This document shows, one piece after another, positions 48,305 through 56,832 of a DNA stretch of 64,000 bases (its first letter is position 1; each line of letters opens with the position of its first letter). A program made the position numbers and the translations under genes. The DNA is from Variovorax paradoxus B4 (GTDB taxonomy: Bacteria > Pseudomonadota > Gammaproteobacteria > Burkholderiales > Burkholderiaceae_C). Below the pieces are notes generated by a model that was not told the origin of the DNA, searched no databases, and saw nothing but the letters and a program-made list of their open reading frames with translations. The DNA is taken from NCBI RefSeq assembly GCF_000463015.1, contig NC_022247.1, forward strand, positions 186,001 to 250,000, in the 5' to 3' direction.

Positions 48305-49492
48305 ATGCCCCTGAATCTTTCCACCGCCACCAGCCTTCCGCGCGACGCCGAGCGCGCCACACTCGTCGGCCGCATCTGGCAGCCCGGCGTGGGCCCCGTA
48401 CTCGTGGCGGTGCATGAGGGCGGGCTGCACGATCTCTCGCGGCTCGCGCCCACGATGAGCGACCTGCTCGAGGCGAAGGAGCCGCCCTCCGATGCGGTGC
48501 AGCGCGCACTGCGCGGCGGCCAGGCTCCGCGCGTCGCCTCGCTGGCCGAGGCCATCGCCAACAGCGACGCCACCGCGCGCGACGAAGCGAAGCCGTGGCT
48601 GCTCGCACCCTGCGACCTGCAGGCCATCAAGGCCAGCGGCGTGACATTTGTCGAAAGCCTGCTCGAGCGCGTGATCGAAGAGCAGGCGCGCGGCGACGCA
48701 TCGCGCGCCGAGGCCACACGCGCGGCACTCAGCGGCGTGCTCGGCGACAACCTTGCGGGCATCGTGCCGGGCTCGGCCGAGGCCGCGAAGGTCAAGGAGG
48801 TGCTGATCTCGCAGGGCGCGTGGTCGCAGTACCTCGAGGTCGGCATCGGGCCCGACGCGGAGATCTTCACCAAGGCGCCGGTTCTCTCGGCCGTGGGCAC
48901 GGGCGCCGATGTGGGCATCCATGCCGCATCCGTGTGGAACAACCCCGAGCCCGAGGTCGTGCTTGCGATCAACAGCCGCGGCGAAACGCTGGGCGCGGCG
49001 CTCGGCAACGACGTCAACCTGCGCGACTTCGAAGGCCGCAGCGCGCTGCTGCTCGGCAAGGCGAAGGACAACAACGCCTCCTGCGCGATCGGTCCGTTCA
49101 TCCGCTTGTTCGATGCGCACTTCGGCATCGACGACGTGCGCCGCATCACGGTGGCGCTCGAAGTCACGGGCCCCGAAGGCTTCGTGCTCGAAGGCTCGAG
49201 TTCGCTTGCGAAGATCAGCCGCGATCCGCTCGACCTCGTCTCGCAGGCCGTCGGCGCGCACCACGACTATCCCGACGGCTTCATGTTGTTCCTGGGCACC
49301 ATGTTCGCACCGACACAAGACCGTCATGGTCCTGGGCAAGGATTCACCCACGTCGTCGGCGATCGCGTGAGCATCGCCGCGCCGGAACTCGGCACCCTCG
49401 TGAACCGCGTGGTCCATTCGGACCAAGCGCCACGGTGGACTTTCGGGTTAAGTGCGCTGATGCGGAATCTGGCTGCGCGCGGACTGCTGTAA
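48305..49492 (+). CDS. Fumarylacetoacetate hydrolase (FAH) family protein
   Basis: 395 aa, ATG 48305 behind CGGAGA. N-terminal domain ATLVGRIWQPGVGPVLVAVHEGG, then the FAH catalytic barrel: VTFVESLLERVIEEQA, YLEVGIGPDAEIFTKAPVLS, and GAxVGIH-type GADVGIHAASVWNNPEPEVVLAIN with acidic residues expected to bind Mg. C-terminal GLSALMRNLAARGLL. The family cleaves C-C bonds of diketo or oxo acids, or decarboxylates them. It follows the NicB-like gene by 113 bp and may process a ring-derived acid. The exact substrate is unknown, and membership in the same operon is not proven. Confidence 0.85.
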   Translation: MPLNLSTATSLPRDAERATLVGRIWQPGVGPVLVAVHEGGLHDLSRLAPTMSDLLEAKEPPSDAVQRALRGGQAPRVASLAEAIANSDATARDEAKPWLLAPCDLQAIKASGVTFVESLLERVIEEQARGDASRAEATRAALSGVLGDNLAGIVPGSAEAAKVKEVLISQGAWSQYLEVGIGPDAEIFTKAPVLSAVGTGADVGIHAASVWNNPEPEVVLAINSRGETLGAALGNDVNLRDFEGRSALLLGKAKDNNASCAIGPFIRLFDAHFGIDDVRRITVALEVTGPEGFVLEGSSSLAKISRDPLDLVSQAVGAHHDYPDGFMLFLGTMFAPTQDRHGPGQGFTHVVGDRVSIAAPELGTLVNRVVHSDQAPRWTFGLSALMRNLAARGLL

Positions 49493-49511
49493 GCGTTCTT
49501 TCTACGGTTTA

Positions 49512-49530
49512 AAAGGAGTTGTACTCCTTT
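49512..49530. terminator. Symmetric hairpin after the catabolic cluster
   Basis: AAAGGAGT (49512-49519), loop TGT, ACTCCTTT (49523-49530): a perfect 8-bp stem with A-rich upstream and T-rich downstream arms, 20 bp after the FAH gene stop. It may terminate the cluster. The T-run is short, so an operator for the T6SS genes is the alternative. Confidence 0.5.
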
Positions 49531-49586
49531 GTGATTCATAGACTGCACGTAGCAATCTGTTGCTGTTGACCGCGCCTCGCGTTCCC

Positions 49587-49607
49587 CTCAAGATAACCGG
49601 TCTTGAG
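49587..49607. promoter_or_regulatory. Inverted repeat upstream of tssA
   Basis: CTCAAGA (49587-49593), spacer TAACCGG, TCTTGAG (49601-49607): a perfect 7-7-7 dyad 17 bp before the tssA start. The position, between the possible terminator and the first T6SS gene, suggests a regulator site for the secretion operon. No cognate regulator is in the window. Confidence 0.5.
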
Positions 49608-49624
49608 AATGGTTTACACGGGAG

Positions 49625-50719
49625 ATGGGGTTGCCGCCGAGCGAGATCGAACTACTGCAGTCGCCTGTTGAAGGCCCGCTTCCTTGCGGTGAAGACCTCG
49701 AATACGACCCTGATTTCATGGCGTTGCAGCAAGCTGCAACCGGAAAGCGGGAGCAGCAGTTCGGCTCGACCATCATTCCGGCCGAGCCGCCCGACTGGGC
49801 CCGTGTCGAGCGCATTGCCAAGCAGCTGTGCCAACGCACGCTCGACGTGCGCGTGCTGGTTCTGCTGACGCTGGCGTGGACCGAGAGCCGAGGATTGCCG
49901 GGCTACGTCGATGGCTTGCGCGTGGTGGACGGCATCCTGCAAAAGTTCTGGAACGACGTCCATCCGCGCGTTGTCGATGGCGATTTCGAAGACCCGCTGC
50001 CGCGCATGAATGCGCTGGCTGCATTGGCCGAAGCCGAGGGACTCGGACGCAGCGTGCGCGATGCGCGCCTGCTCGAGGATGCCGGCGTGTCGATGAGCCT
50101 GCGGCAGGTCGAGGCCTTGCTTGACTCGAGCAAGGCCGACCAGATCGATTACCCGGGTGGCATCGGCCGGCTGCGGGAGGTGGCGCGCCGCGCGCAGGAG
50201 AAGGCGGCGCCCCCGGTGATGGCATTGCATGCGGCAATCGAACTGCTGCGGCGCATTCGAGAGACTTCGGAGCGGGCCTTGGGACAAAGCTGGGCGCCCG
50301 ATTTTTCCCGGCTCGAACGCTCGCTTCGCACCGTGGTCCAGTTGCTGCCGGAGCAGGCCCAGCCGGAGCCGGCCGAAGCACTGCAGCCGGCCGCGCAAGG
50401 GAATGGATCGGCGCAGGCCGCCCCTTCCGCGCGGGGCGCCGAGGGTGGTGTGGCAAACGGCGCCCCCGGACCGCGGGCGGCAAGCATTAAAGATATTGAA
50501 ATATCGACTCGTGATGATGTGCAGGTCTTGTTGGAAAAGGCGTGCCAGTACATGGAACGCACGGAGCCCAGCCATCCGGCACCCATGCTCATCCGCAGAG
50601 CGCAAAGGCTGCTGGACCTCAACTTTTTCCAGATCATCGAAGAACTCGTTCCCGAGGGCCTGCAGAAGATAGAAAGCCTGGCCGGCCGTTCCCTGAGCGG
50701 TGGCTCCGCAGCGGAATGA
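49625..50719 (+). CDS. tssA: Type VI secretion protein TssA (ImpA)
   Basis: 364 aa. The N-terminal ImpA_N domain (LLQSPVEGPLPCGEDLEYDPDF, about residues 8-130) has the conserved GEDLxYDPxF motif. A middle Pro/Ala/Gly linker (about 260-290) follows, then a C-terminal helical domain YMERTEPSHPAPMLIRRAQRL that forms the ring seen in TssA. It primes and caps sheath assembly at the baseplate. GGGAG abuts ATG 49625. TTG at 49631, six bases after that Shine-Dalgarno, is a realistic alternative start. First gene of the T6SS run. Confidence 0.9.
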   Translation: MGLPPSEIELLQSPVEGPLPCGEDLEYDPDFMALQQAATGKREQQFGSTIIPAEPPDWARVERIAKQLCQRTLDVRVLVLLTLAWTESRGLPGYVDGLRVVDGILQKFWNDVHPRVVDGDFEDPLPRMNALAALAEAEGLGRSVRDARLLEDAGVSMSLRQVEALLDSSKADQIDYPGGIGRLREVARRAQEKAAPPVMALHAAIELLRRIRETSERALGQSWAPDFSRLERSLRTVVQLLPEQAQPEPAEALQPAAQGNGSAQAAPSARGAEGGVANGAPGPRAASIKDIEISTRDDVQVLLEKACQYMERTEPSHPAPMLIRRAQRLLDLNFFQIIEELVPEGLQKIESLAGRSLSGGSAAE

Positions 50720-50792
50720 GCGGCCGGCGCGAGAACGCGGGAACAGGCCGTCGGGGCTCGACCAATACGCATTGAGATTCAAGAGGAAGCTT

Positions 50793-51362
50793 ATGGCAGA
50801 CAACCGTGTCAGAAACAGTGGTCAGAAGTTCATCGCGCGAAATCGGGCACCCCGCGTGCAGATCGAGTACGACGTCGAGATCTACGGCAGCGAACGCAAG
50901 ATCCAGCTGCCCTTCGTGATGGGCGTGATCGCCGATCTCGCGGGCAAGCAGGTCGACCCGATGCCCGACCTCGCGGATCGCGACTTCATGGCGGTGGACA
51001 TCGACAACTTCGACGACCGCATGAAGTCGATCAAGCCGCGCGTGGCCTTCCAGGTGCCCAACACCCTCACGGGCGAAGGACAGATGAATGTCGACATCAC
51101 CTTCGACAGCATGGACGACTTCTCGCCCGCGCGCATTGCCCGCCAGGTGGGCGCGCTGCAGCATCTGCTGGAAGCACGCACCGAGCTTTCCAACCTGCTG
51201 TCCTACATGGACGGCAAGAACGGCGCCGAGCAGCTGATTGCGCAGGCGCTGCAGAACCCGGAGCTGCTCAAGTCGCTGGCGTCCGCGCCCAATCCCGCCG
51301 TTGCCAAGGCGGTCGAGGCCGCGAACGAAAAGTCGGGCGCTCCCGGCACCCCTTCCGAGTAA
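50793..51362 (+). CDS. tssB: Type VI secretion contractile sheath small subunit TssB
   Basis: 189 aa, start ATG 50793 with AGAGGAAG 5 bp upstream. VipA/ImpB family: VQIEYDVEIYGSERKIQLPFVMG at the N-terminus-type strand and DRDFMAVDIDNFDDRMKSIKPR. The C-terminus has helices QVGALQHLLEARTELSNLLSYMD, the part that interlocks with TssC. It polymerises with TssC to form the contractile sheath in the cytoplasm. 27 bp separate it from tssC. Confidence 0.96.
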   Translation: MADNRVRNSGQKFIARNRAPRVQIEYDVEIYGSERKIQLPFVMGVIADLAGKQVDPMPDLADRDFMAVDIDNFDDRMKSIKPRVAFQVPNTLTGEGQMNVDITFDSMDDFSPARIARQVGALQHLLEARTELSNLLSYMDGKNGAEQLIAQALQNPELLKSLASAPNPAVAKAVEAANEKSGAPGTPSE

Positions 51363-51389
51363 GCCGAGCAAGCCGACAGGATCTCCATC

Positions 51390-52898
51390 ATGAGCACCGC
51401 ATCCAAACAGACAGCGCGCGGGCAGACCGCCACCATCGAAGCACTCGAGCCGAACGAGTTCTCCGACCTTCTGCAGCGCGAGTTCAAGCCCAAGACCGAC
51501 CAGGCGCGCGAGGCGGTGCAGAGCGCCGTCAAAACCCTTGCGGTGCAGGCGCTTGAAAGCACCGTCACCATCTCGAACGACGCCTACCGCACCGTGCAGG
51601 CGATCATCACCGAGATCGACCGCAAGCTCTCCGAGCAGATCAACCAGATCCTCCATCACGAAGACTTCCAGCAGCTCGAAGGCGCATGGCGCGGCCTGCA
51701 CTATCTGGTCAACAACACCGAGACCGACGAGCAGCTCAAGATCCGTGTGATGTGCGCCTCCAAGCGCGAAGTGGCGCGCTCGCTGAAGCGCCACAAGGGC
51801 ATCGGCTGGGATCAGAGCCCGCTGTTCAAGAAGATCTACGAGCACGAGTACGGCCAGTTCGGCGGCGAGCCCTTCGGCGCGCTGATCGGCGACTTCCATT
51901 TCGATCACAGCCCGCCGGATGTGGAGATGCTCGGCGAAATGGCCAAGATCGCCGCGGCCGCGCACTGCCCCTTCATTGCCGGTGCATCGCCCACGGTGAT
52001 GCAGATGGACTCGTGGCAGGAACTGTCGAACCCGCGCGACCTGACCAAGATCTTCCAGAACACCGAGCACACCGCATGGCGTTCGCTGCGCGAGTCGGAA
52101 GACGCGCGCTACATCGGCCTGGCCATGCCGCGTTTCCTGGCGCGCCTGCCCTATGGCGCGCGCACCAATCCGGTCGACGAGTTCGAGTTCGAGGAAGAAA
52201 CCGACTCGGCCCTGCACAACCGCTACACCTGGGCCAACTCGGCCTATGCGATGGGCGTGAACATCAACCGCTCGTTCAAGCAGTACGGCTGGTGCACGTC
52301 CATTCGCGGCGTGGAGTCGGGCGGTGCGGTCGAGAACCTGCCCACCCACACCTTCCCGACGGACGATGGCGGCGTGGACATGAAGTGCCCCACCGAGATC
52401 GCCATCAGCGACCGGCGCGAGGCCGAACTCGCCAAGAACGGCTTCATGCCGCTGGTGCACCGCAAGAACTCCGATTTCGCGGCCTTCATCGGTGCGCAGT
52501 CGCTGCAGCAGCCGGCCGAGTACTACGACGCCGATGCCACGGCCAATGCCAACCTGGCGGCGCGCCTGCCGTACCTGTTCGCATGCTGCCGCTTCGCGCA
52601 CTACCTGAAGTGCATCGTGCGCGACAAGATCGGTTCGTTCCGCGAGCGCGAGGACATGGAGCGCTGGCTCAACGACTGGATCATGAACTACGTGGACGGC
52701 AGCCCAGGCACGTCGTCCCAGGACACGAAGGCAATGAAGCCGCTGGCGGCGGCGGAAGTCCAGGTGGAAGCCATCGAGGACAACCCCGGCTACTACGCCG
52801 CCAAGTTTTTTCTCCGGCCGCACTATCAGCTCGAAGGGCTGACGGTGTCACTGCGGCTGGTTTCGAAGCTGCCATCCAACAAGAAGGACAGCAGCTAG
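51390..52898 (+). CDS. tssC: Type VI secretion contractile sheath large subunit TssC
   Basis: 502 aa, VipB/ImpC family: IITEIDRKLSEQINQILHH, EGAWRGLHYLVNNTETDEQ, FGGEPFGALIGDFHFDHSPPD and IAAAAHCPFIAGASPTVM. Later come FLARLPYGARTNPVDEFEFE and the C-terminal YYAAKFFLRPHYQLEGLTVS. It forms the sheath outer layer with TssB. A 49-bp AT-rich gap with TATATATAA (52924-52932) follows, which may hold a promoter for hcp. Confidence 0.97.
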   Translation: MSTASKQTARGQTATIEALEPNEFSDLLQREFKPKTDQAREAVQSAVKTLAVQALESTVTISNDAYRTVQAIITEIDRKLSEQINQILHHEDFQQLEGAWRGLHYLVNNTETDEQLKIRVMCASKREVARSLKRHKGIGWDQSPLFKKIYEHEYGQFGGEPFGALIGDFHFDHSPPDVEMLGEMAKIAAAAHCPFIAGASPTVMQMDSWQELSNPRDLTKIFQNTEHTAWRSLRESEDARYIGLAMPRFLARLPYGARTNPVDEFEFEEETDSALHNRYTWANSAYAMGVNINRSFKQYGWCTSIRGVESGGAVENLPTHTFPTDDGGVDMKCPTEIAISDRREAELAKNGFMPLVHRKNSDFAAFIGAQSLQQPAEYYDADATANANLAARLPYLFACCRFAHYLKCIVRDKIGSFREREDMERWLNDWIMNYVDGSPGTSSQDTKAMKPLAAAEVQVEAIEDNPGYYAAKFFLRPHYQLEGLTVSLRLVSKLPSNKKDSS

Positions 52899-52947
52899 TT
52901 CAACGGTGTCCCGCAATCGGGCATATATATAACTTTGGGGGTTAATC

Positions 52948-53430
52948 ATGGCAGTAGACATGTTCATGCGCGTCGAGGGCGCGAACGGCGAATCCAAGGA
53001 CTCGAACCACAAGGACTGGACGGATATCAAGTCGTTCGCATGGGGAGCCACGCAGCCTGGCAACATGGTCAGCGGCGGTGGGGGCGGTGTGGGCAAGGCG
53101 AGCTTCAACGACCTGCAGGTGCTCGCGCGCATCGACAAGGCGGCGCCGTCGGTGATGAAGAACTGCGCCAGCGGCAAGCACCTGAGCAAGGTGGAAGTGT
53201 CGTTGTGCAAGGCGGGTGGCTCGCAGATCGAATACACGCGCGTGACGCTGGAAGAAGTGCTGGTGACGTCGGTGCAGTACACGGCCGAGCAGAGCGGCGA
53301 TGCGGTGCTGGTGCAGTTCGCGTTCCAGGCGGCGAAGGTGAAGCAGCAGTACTGGGAGCAGACCGACAAGGGCGGCAAGGGCGCCGAGACCGTGCTGGCC
53401 TGGAACATCAAGGAAAACCGGGAAGCCTGA
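52948..53430 (+). CDS. hcp: Hcp, type VI secretion tube protein
   Basis: 160 aa, Hcp1 family: VDMFMRVEGANGESKDSNHK, IKSFAWGATQPGN, GGVGKASFNDLQVLARIDKA, VMKNCASGKHLSKVEVSLCK and YTAEQSGDAVLVQFAFQAAKV. Hexameric rings form the inner tube pushed out by the sheath and carry small effectors. The upstream TATATATAA and a strong hairpin just downstream (53450-53480) suggest that it is expressed at a higher level than its neighbours. Confidence 0.97.
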   Translation: MAVDMFMRVEGANGESKDSNHKDWTDIKSFAWGATQPGNMVSGGGGGVGKASFNDLQVLARIDKAAPSVMKNCASGKHLSKVEVSLCKAGGSQIEYTRVTLEEVLVTSVQYTAEQSGDAVLVQFAFQAAKVKQQYWEQTDKGGKGAETVLAWNIKENREA

Positions 53431-53449
53431 TTTCCCTTTTGCTTGTTTC

Positions 53450-53480
53450 CGACCGGCCCGCGCACGCCGCGGGCCGGTCG
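53450..53480. terminator. 13-bp GC hairpin downstream of hcp
   Basis: CGACCGGCCCGCG (53450-53462), loop CACGC, CGCGGGCCGGTCG (53468-53480), a perfect 13-bp stem 20 bp after the hcp stop. No T-run follows, so it is more likely an attenuating or mRNA-stabilising hairpin than a full terminator; the downstream T6SS genes continue on the same strand. Confidence 0.6.
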
Positions 53481-53536
53481 CCTGCAGATAGTTGTCGACG
53501 GCCCCCGGGCCGTGCGCGAGTCAATGAGGACGTTTC

Positions 53537-54403
53537 ATGGGCGATGGGTTTGCAGTGCTGGGCGAGCGCTCGGTGGCCGAACACACCGAATGGGTGCAGC
53601 GGCAGATTCGCGCGAGTCCACAGAATGCCAGCCTGCGGCTTGCCCTGTGCCACTTTCTTGCGCTGCGGGGCGACTGGCAGCGGGCTGAAGACCAGCTCAA
53701 GCTGGCCGCGAAGATCGATCCTTCCTTCGCTCCTGCCAGTGCCACCTGCGCGATGGCGCTGGCCGCCGAGCGGCATCGAACCGAATTCTGGAACGGCGGC
53801 CGTGCGCCGGCCGTCATTGCCGGCCAGGCCGACTGGGTTGCGGGGCTGATCGCCGCCGCGGCGCTGCCGTTCGAGCAGGCCGCGGAAGCGGCCGACCTGC
53901 GCGAAGCCGCGCGGCAGGAGGCCCCCGCATTGCAGGGCACGCTGAGCTGCGTCGACCGGACGGATTCGCGGGCCGTGCAGGCCATCGACGGCGAGCCGGT
54001 GGAAACCGGCGAGTTCGCCTGGCTCTGCGATGGCGACGTGCGCATGGGCGCCGTGCTCGAACTCCTCACGCCTTCGGGCTATGCGTGGCTGCCGCTGCCG
54101 GCGGTGCGCCGTCTCAAGTTTTCCCGTCCGCAGCATCTGGTCGACCTGCTCTGGGCGCCGGCCGAGATCGAGCTGCATGACGGCCGCGGACTCAACGGCC
54201 TGGTGCCGGTGCGCTATCCCGGCGCGCTCGATGCGCTGGACGACGAAACAACCCTGGGCCGCCGCACCGACTGGCTGCCGCTGGCCGGCGAAGACCAGTA
54301 TGCCGGCGTGGGCCAGCGCACGCTGATCAGCGAAGCCGGCGACCATTCGCTGCTCGATATCCGCCTCGTCGAGTTCGCGCCTGCCGAGAGTGCTGCGCAG
54401 TGA
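53537..54403 (+). CDS. tagJ: Type VI secretion accessory protein TagJ (ImpE)
   Basis: 288 aa. An N-terminal tetratricopeptide-like helical part (VQRQIRASPQNASLRLALCHFLALRGDW, then AEDQLKLAAKIDP) is followed by the ImpE domain with GEFAWLCDGDVRMGAVLELL and TDWLPLAGEDQYAGVGQR. TagJ proteins bind TssB and influence recruitment of ClpV to the contracted sheath in some T6SS subtypes. Its end overlaps the tssE start (GTGA). Confidence 0.9.
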   Translation: MGDGFAVLGERSVAEHTEWVQRQIRASPQNASLRLALCHFLALRGDWQRAEDQLKLAAKIDPSFAPASATCAMALAAERHRTEFWNGGRAPAVIAGQADWVAGLIAAAALPFEQAAEAADLREAARQEAPALQGTLSCVDRTDSRAVQAIDGEPVETGEFAWLCDGDVRMGAVLELLTPSGYAWLPLPAVRRLKFSRPQHLVDLLWAPAEIELHDGRGLNGLVPVRYPGALDALDDETTLGRRTDWLPLAGEDQYAGVGQRTLISEAGDHSLLDIRLVEFAPAESAAQ

Positions 54404-54960
54404 GTTCCGTCCTGCCAGCCAGCCGTCCGGCCATGGAGGCCGATGGCGACCAGCAAGAAAGCGTTGCACGCGACCGCCTGCAGCCGGTGCTGCTCGACCG
54501 CCTGACCGACAAGCAGCCGCAAAGCCGCCAGGAGCGCGCGGGTGCATTCCTGATGAGCGGAAAGCTGCTGCGCGACTCGGTGCTGCGCGATCTGCAATGG
54601 CTGCTCAACACCACCAATTTCGGTGCGGACCACACCATCAACGCCATGCCGCGCGCGCGGCGCTCGGTCGTGAACTACGGCGTGCGCGGCTGGGCCGGCG
54701 GACGCATGTCGGAGGTCAACTTCGCGGACGTCGAGGCCGCCATCCGCGCCGCGATCATCGACTTCGAGCCGCGCATCATGAAAGACAGTATCGACGTGCG
54801 CTGCGTCACCGACGCCTCCGACCTCGAGCACCACAACCTGCTCGCGCTCGAGATCCGCGGCACGCTGTGGTCGGTGCCCTACCCGATCGAATTCATCCTG
54901 CGCTCCGAGCTCGACCTCGAGAGCGGCCACATGGTCCTGCGCCCGACGGGAGGACTCTGA
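54400..54960 (+). CDS. tssE: Type VI secretion baseplate protein TssE (gp25-like)
   Basis: 186 aa from GTG 54400, which overlaps the tagJ stop. ATG 54433 is an alternative. Family features are LQPVLLDRLTD, SVLRDLQWLLNTTN, SVVNYGVRGWAGGRMSE and a C-terminal VPYPIEFILRSELDLESG. The gp25-like domain links baseplate wedges to the first sheath ring. Its TGA is immediately followed by the tssF ATG. Confidence 0.93.
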   Translation: MSSVLPASRPAMEADGDQQESVARDRLQPVLLDRLTDKQPQSRQERAGAFLMSGKLLRDSVLRDLQWLLNTTNFGADHTINAMPRARRSVVNYGVRGWAGGRMSEVNFADVEAAIRAAIIDFEPRIMKDSIDVRCVTDASDLEHHNLLALEIRGTLWSVPYPIEFILRSELDLESGHMVLRPTGGL

Positions 54961-56832
54961 ATGGACGCAAGGCTGCTCGACTACTACAACCGCGAGCTCA
55001 CCTACATGCACGAGCTCGGTGCCGAGTTCGCGCAGCGCTACCCGAAGATCGCCGGGCGGCTGGGCATGCGCGGCATCGAGGTCAGCGACCCGTACGTGGA
55101 GCGCCTGCTCGAGGGCTTCAGCTTTCTCACGGCGCGCATCCAGCTCAAGATGGACGCGGAGTTTCCGCGCTTTTCGCAGCGGCTGCTCGAGGTGGTGTAC
55201 CCCAACTTCCTCGCGCCGCTGCCCGCCATGGCCGTGGTGCAGATCGACGGCAACCTCAATGAAGGCTCGCTGAAGGCCGGCTACGAACTGCCGCGCCACA
55301 CGATCATGCGCGGGCGCATGATCAAGGGCGAGCAGACGGCCTGCGAATTCCGCACCGGCCACGAGGTCACGCTGTGGCCCATCAGGATCGCGGATGCGGG
55401 CATCGGACCCGTGCCTGCAGAGATCGCGCATGCGATGCCCGCGGTGGCCCAGCGGGCCAAGAGCGCGATCACCATCAAGCTCGAAGCCGTGGGCGGCACC
55501 ACCTTCGCCGAGCTGCCGATCGACCGGCTCGAGTTCTTTCTTTCGGGCGCGGAGCTGCACGCGCTGCGCGTGCTCGAACTCGCGGTGCACCACAGCATCG
55601 GCACCGTATGCCGCAGCGGCCCGGGCAGCAAGGCGCGGATCGTTCCGCTCGGCGACGAAGCCATTCGCCACGAGGGCTTCGATCCCGAGCAGGCGCTGCT
55701 GCCTTATGACGCGCGCTCGTTCCAGGGCTACCGGCTGCTGCACGAGTACTTCGCCTTCCCCGACCGCTACCTGTTCTTCAGCGTGAAGAACCTGCGCGCG
55801 GCGGCCTCCGCCATGGGCGGCACCACGATGGAAATCGTGATCCTGCTCGACCGCGCCGACGGCGACCTGGAGCGGCTGGTCGACGCCAAGCACTTCTCGC
55901 TGTTCTGCACGCCCATCATCAACCTGGTGCCGCGCCGCAGCGACCGCATTCCGGTGGGCCCCGGGCAGCACGAGCACCATGCGGTGATCGACCGCACGCG
56001 TCCGCGCGACTTCGAGATCTTCACCGTCGAGCGCGTCACGGGCCACATGGCGAGCGGCTCGGAAGAGCGCGAGTTCAGGCCCTTCCTGGGTTCGTTCGCC
56101 GCCGACGACGGCGACTTCGGCGCGTACTTCTCGCTGCGCCGCGAGCCGCGCCTGGTGTCCGACCGTGCACGCGCGCAAGGCACCCGCACCAGCTACACCG
56201 GCAGCGAGGTGTACGTGTCGCTCGTCGACCAGCACGACGCGCCCTTTCCGCACAGCCTGCGCCACATCACGATCGACGCGCTGTGCACCAACCGCGACCT
56301 GCCGCTGCTGCTGCCGACCGGGCTGGAGTCGGACTTCTCGCTGCGCGTGTCGGCGCCGGTGCGCGGCATCCGCATCCTGCGCGGGCCGTCGCGGCCCTAT
56401 CCCGCGCTGGCCGAAGGCGCGCTGACCTGGCGCCTGATCAGCCACCTGGGCCTCAACTACCTGAGCCTGACCGACATCGACGCCACGCAGGGCGCGGCCG
56501 CATTGCGCGAGATGCTCGATCTCTACGGCAACCTGGCCGACCCCGCGGTGCGCCGCCAGATCCAGGGCGTGCGCTCGATGGCGCTGGCGCCGGTGTTCCG
56601 CCGCCTGCCCGAGCCGGGACCGATCGTCTTCGGGCGCGGGGTGGAAATCGCGCTGAAGATCGACGAAGTGGCCTTCTCGGGAGCGAGCCCTTATCTTTTC
56701 GGCGCCGTGCTGGAGCAGTTCTTCAGCCGGCACGTGTCGCTCAACGCGTTCACCGAGTTCGCGCTCTCCAGTCTGCAGCGCGGCGAGATCGCGCGCTGGA
56801 CGCCGCGCATCGGACGCCGCCCAGCCGTATGA
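54961..56832 (+). CDS. tssF: Type VI secretion baseplate protein TssF
   Basis: 623 aa, ImpG/VasA family. N-terminus LLDYYNRELTYMHELGAEFAQRYPKIA-type, with YPKIAGRLGM, DPYVERLLEGFSFLTARI and FPRFSQRLLEVVYPNFLAPLP. The C-terminal part contains RISHLGLNYLSL-like LISHLGLNYLSLTD and GRGVEIALKIDE. It is the major wedge protein of the baseplate with TssG. ATG follows the tssE stop without gap; the stop overlaps tssG by ATGA. Confidence 0.96.
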   Translation: MDARLLDYYNRELTYMHELGAEFAQRYPKIAGRLGMRGIEVSDPYVERLLEGFSFLTARIQLKMDAEFPRFSQRLLEVVYPNFLAPLPAMAVVQIDGNLNEGSLKAGYELPRHTIMRGRMIKGEQTACEFRTGHEVTLWPIRIADAGIGPVPAEIAHAMPAVAQRAKSAITIKLEAVGGTTFAELPIDRLEFFLSGAELHALRVLELAVHHSIGTVCRSGPGSKARIVPLGDEAIRHEGFDPEQALLPYDARSFQGYRLLHEYFAFPDRYLFFSVKNLRAAASAMGGTTMEIVILLDRADGDLERLVDAKHFSLFCTPIINLVPRRSDRIPVGPGQHEHHAVIDRTRPRDFEIFTVERVTGHMASGSEEREFRPFLGSFAADDGDFGAYFSLRREPRLVSDRARAQGTRTSYTGSEVYVSLVDQHDAPFPHSLRHITIDALCTNRDLPLLLPTGLESDFSLRVSAPVRGIRILRGPSRPYPALAEGALTWRLISHLGLNYLSLTDIDATQGAAALREMLDLYGNLADPAVRRQIQGVRSMALAPVFRRLPEPGPIVFGRGVEIALKIDEVAFSGASPYLFGAVLEQFFSRHVSLNAFTEFALSSLQRGEIARWTPRIGRRPAV

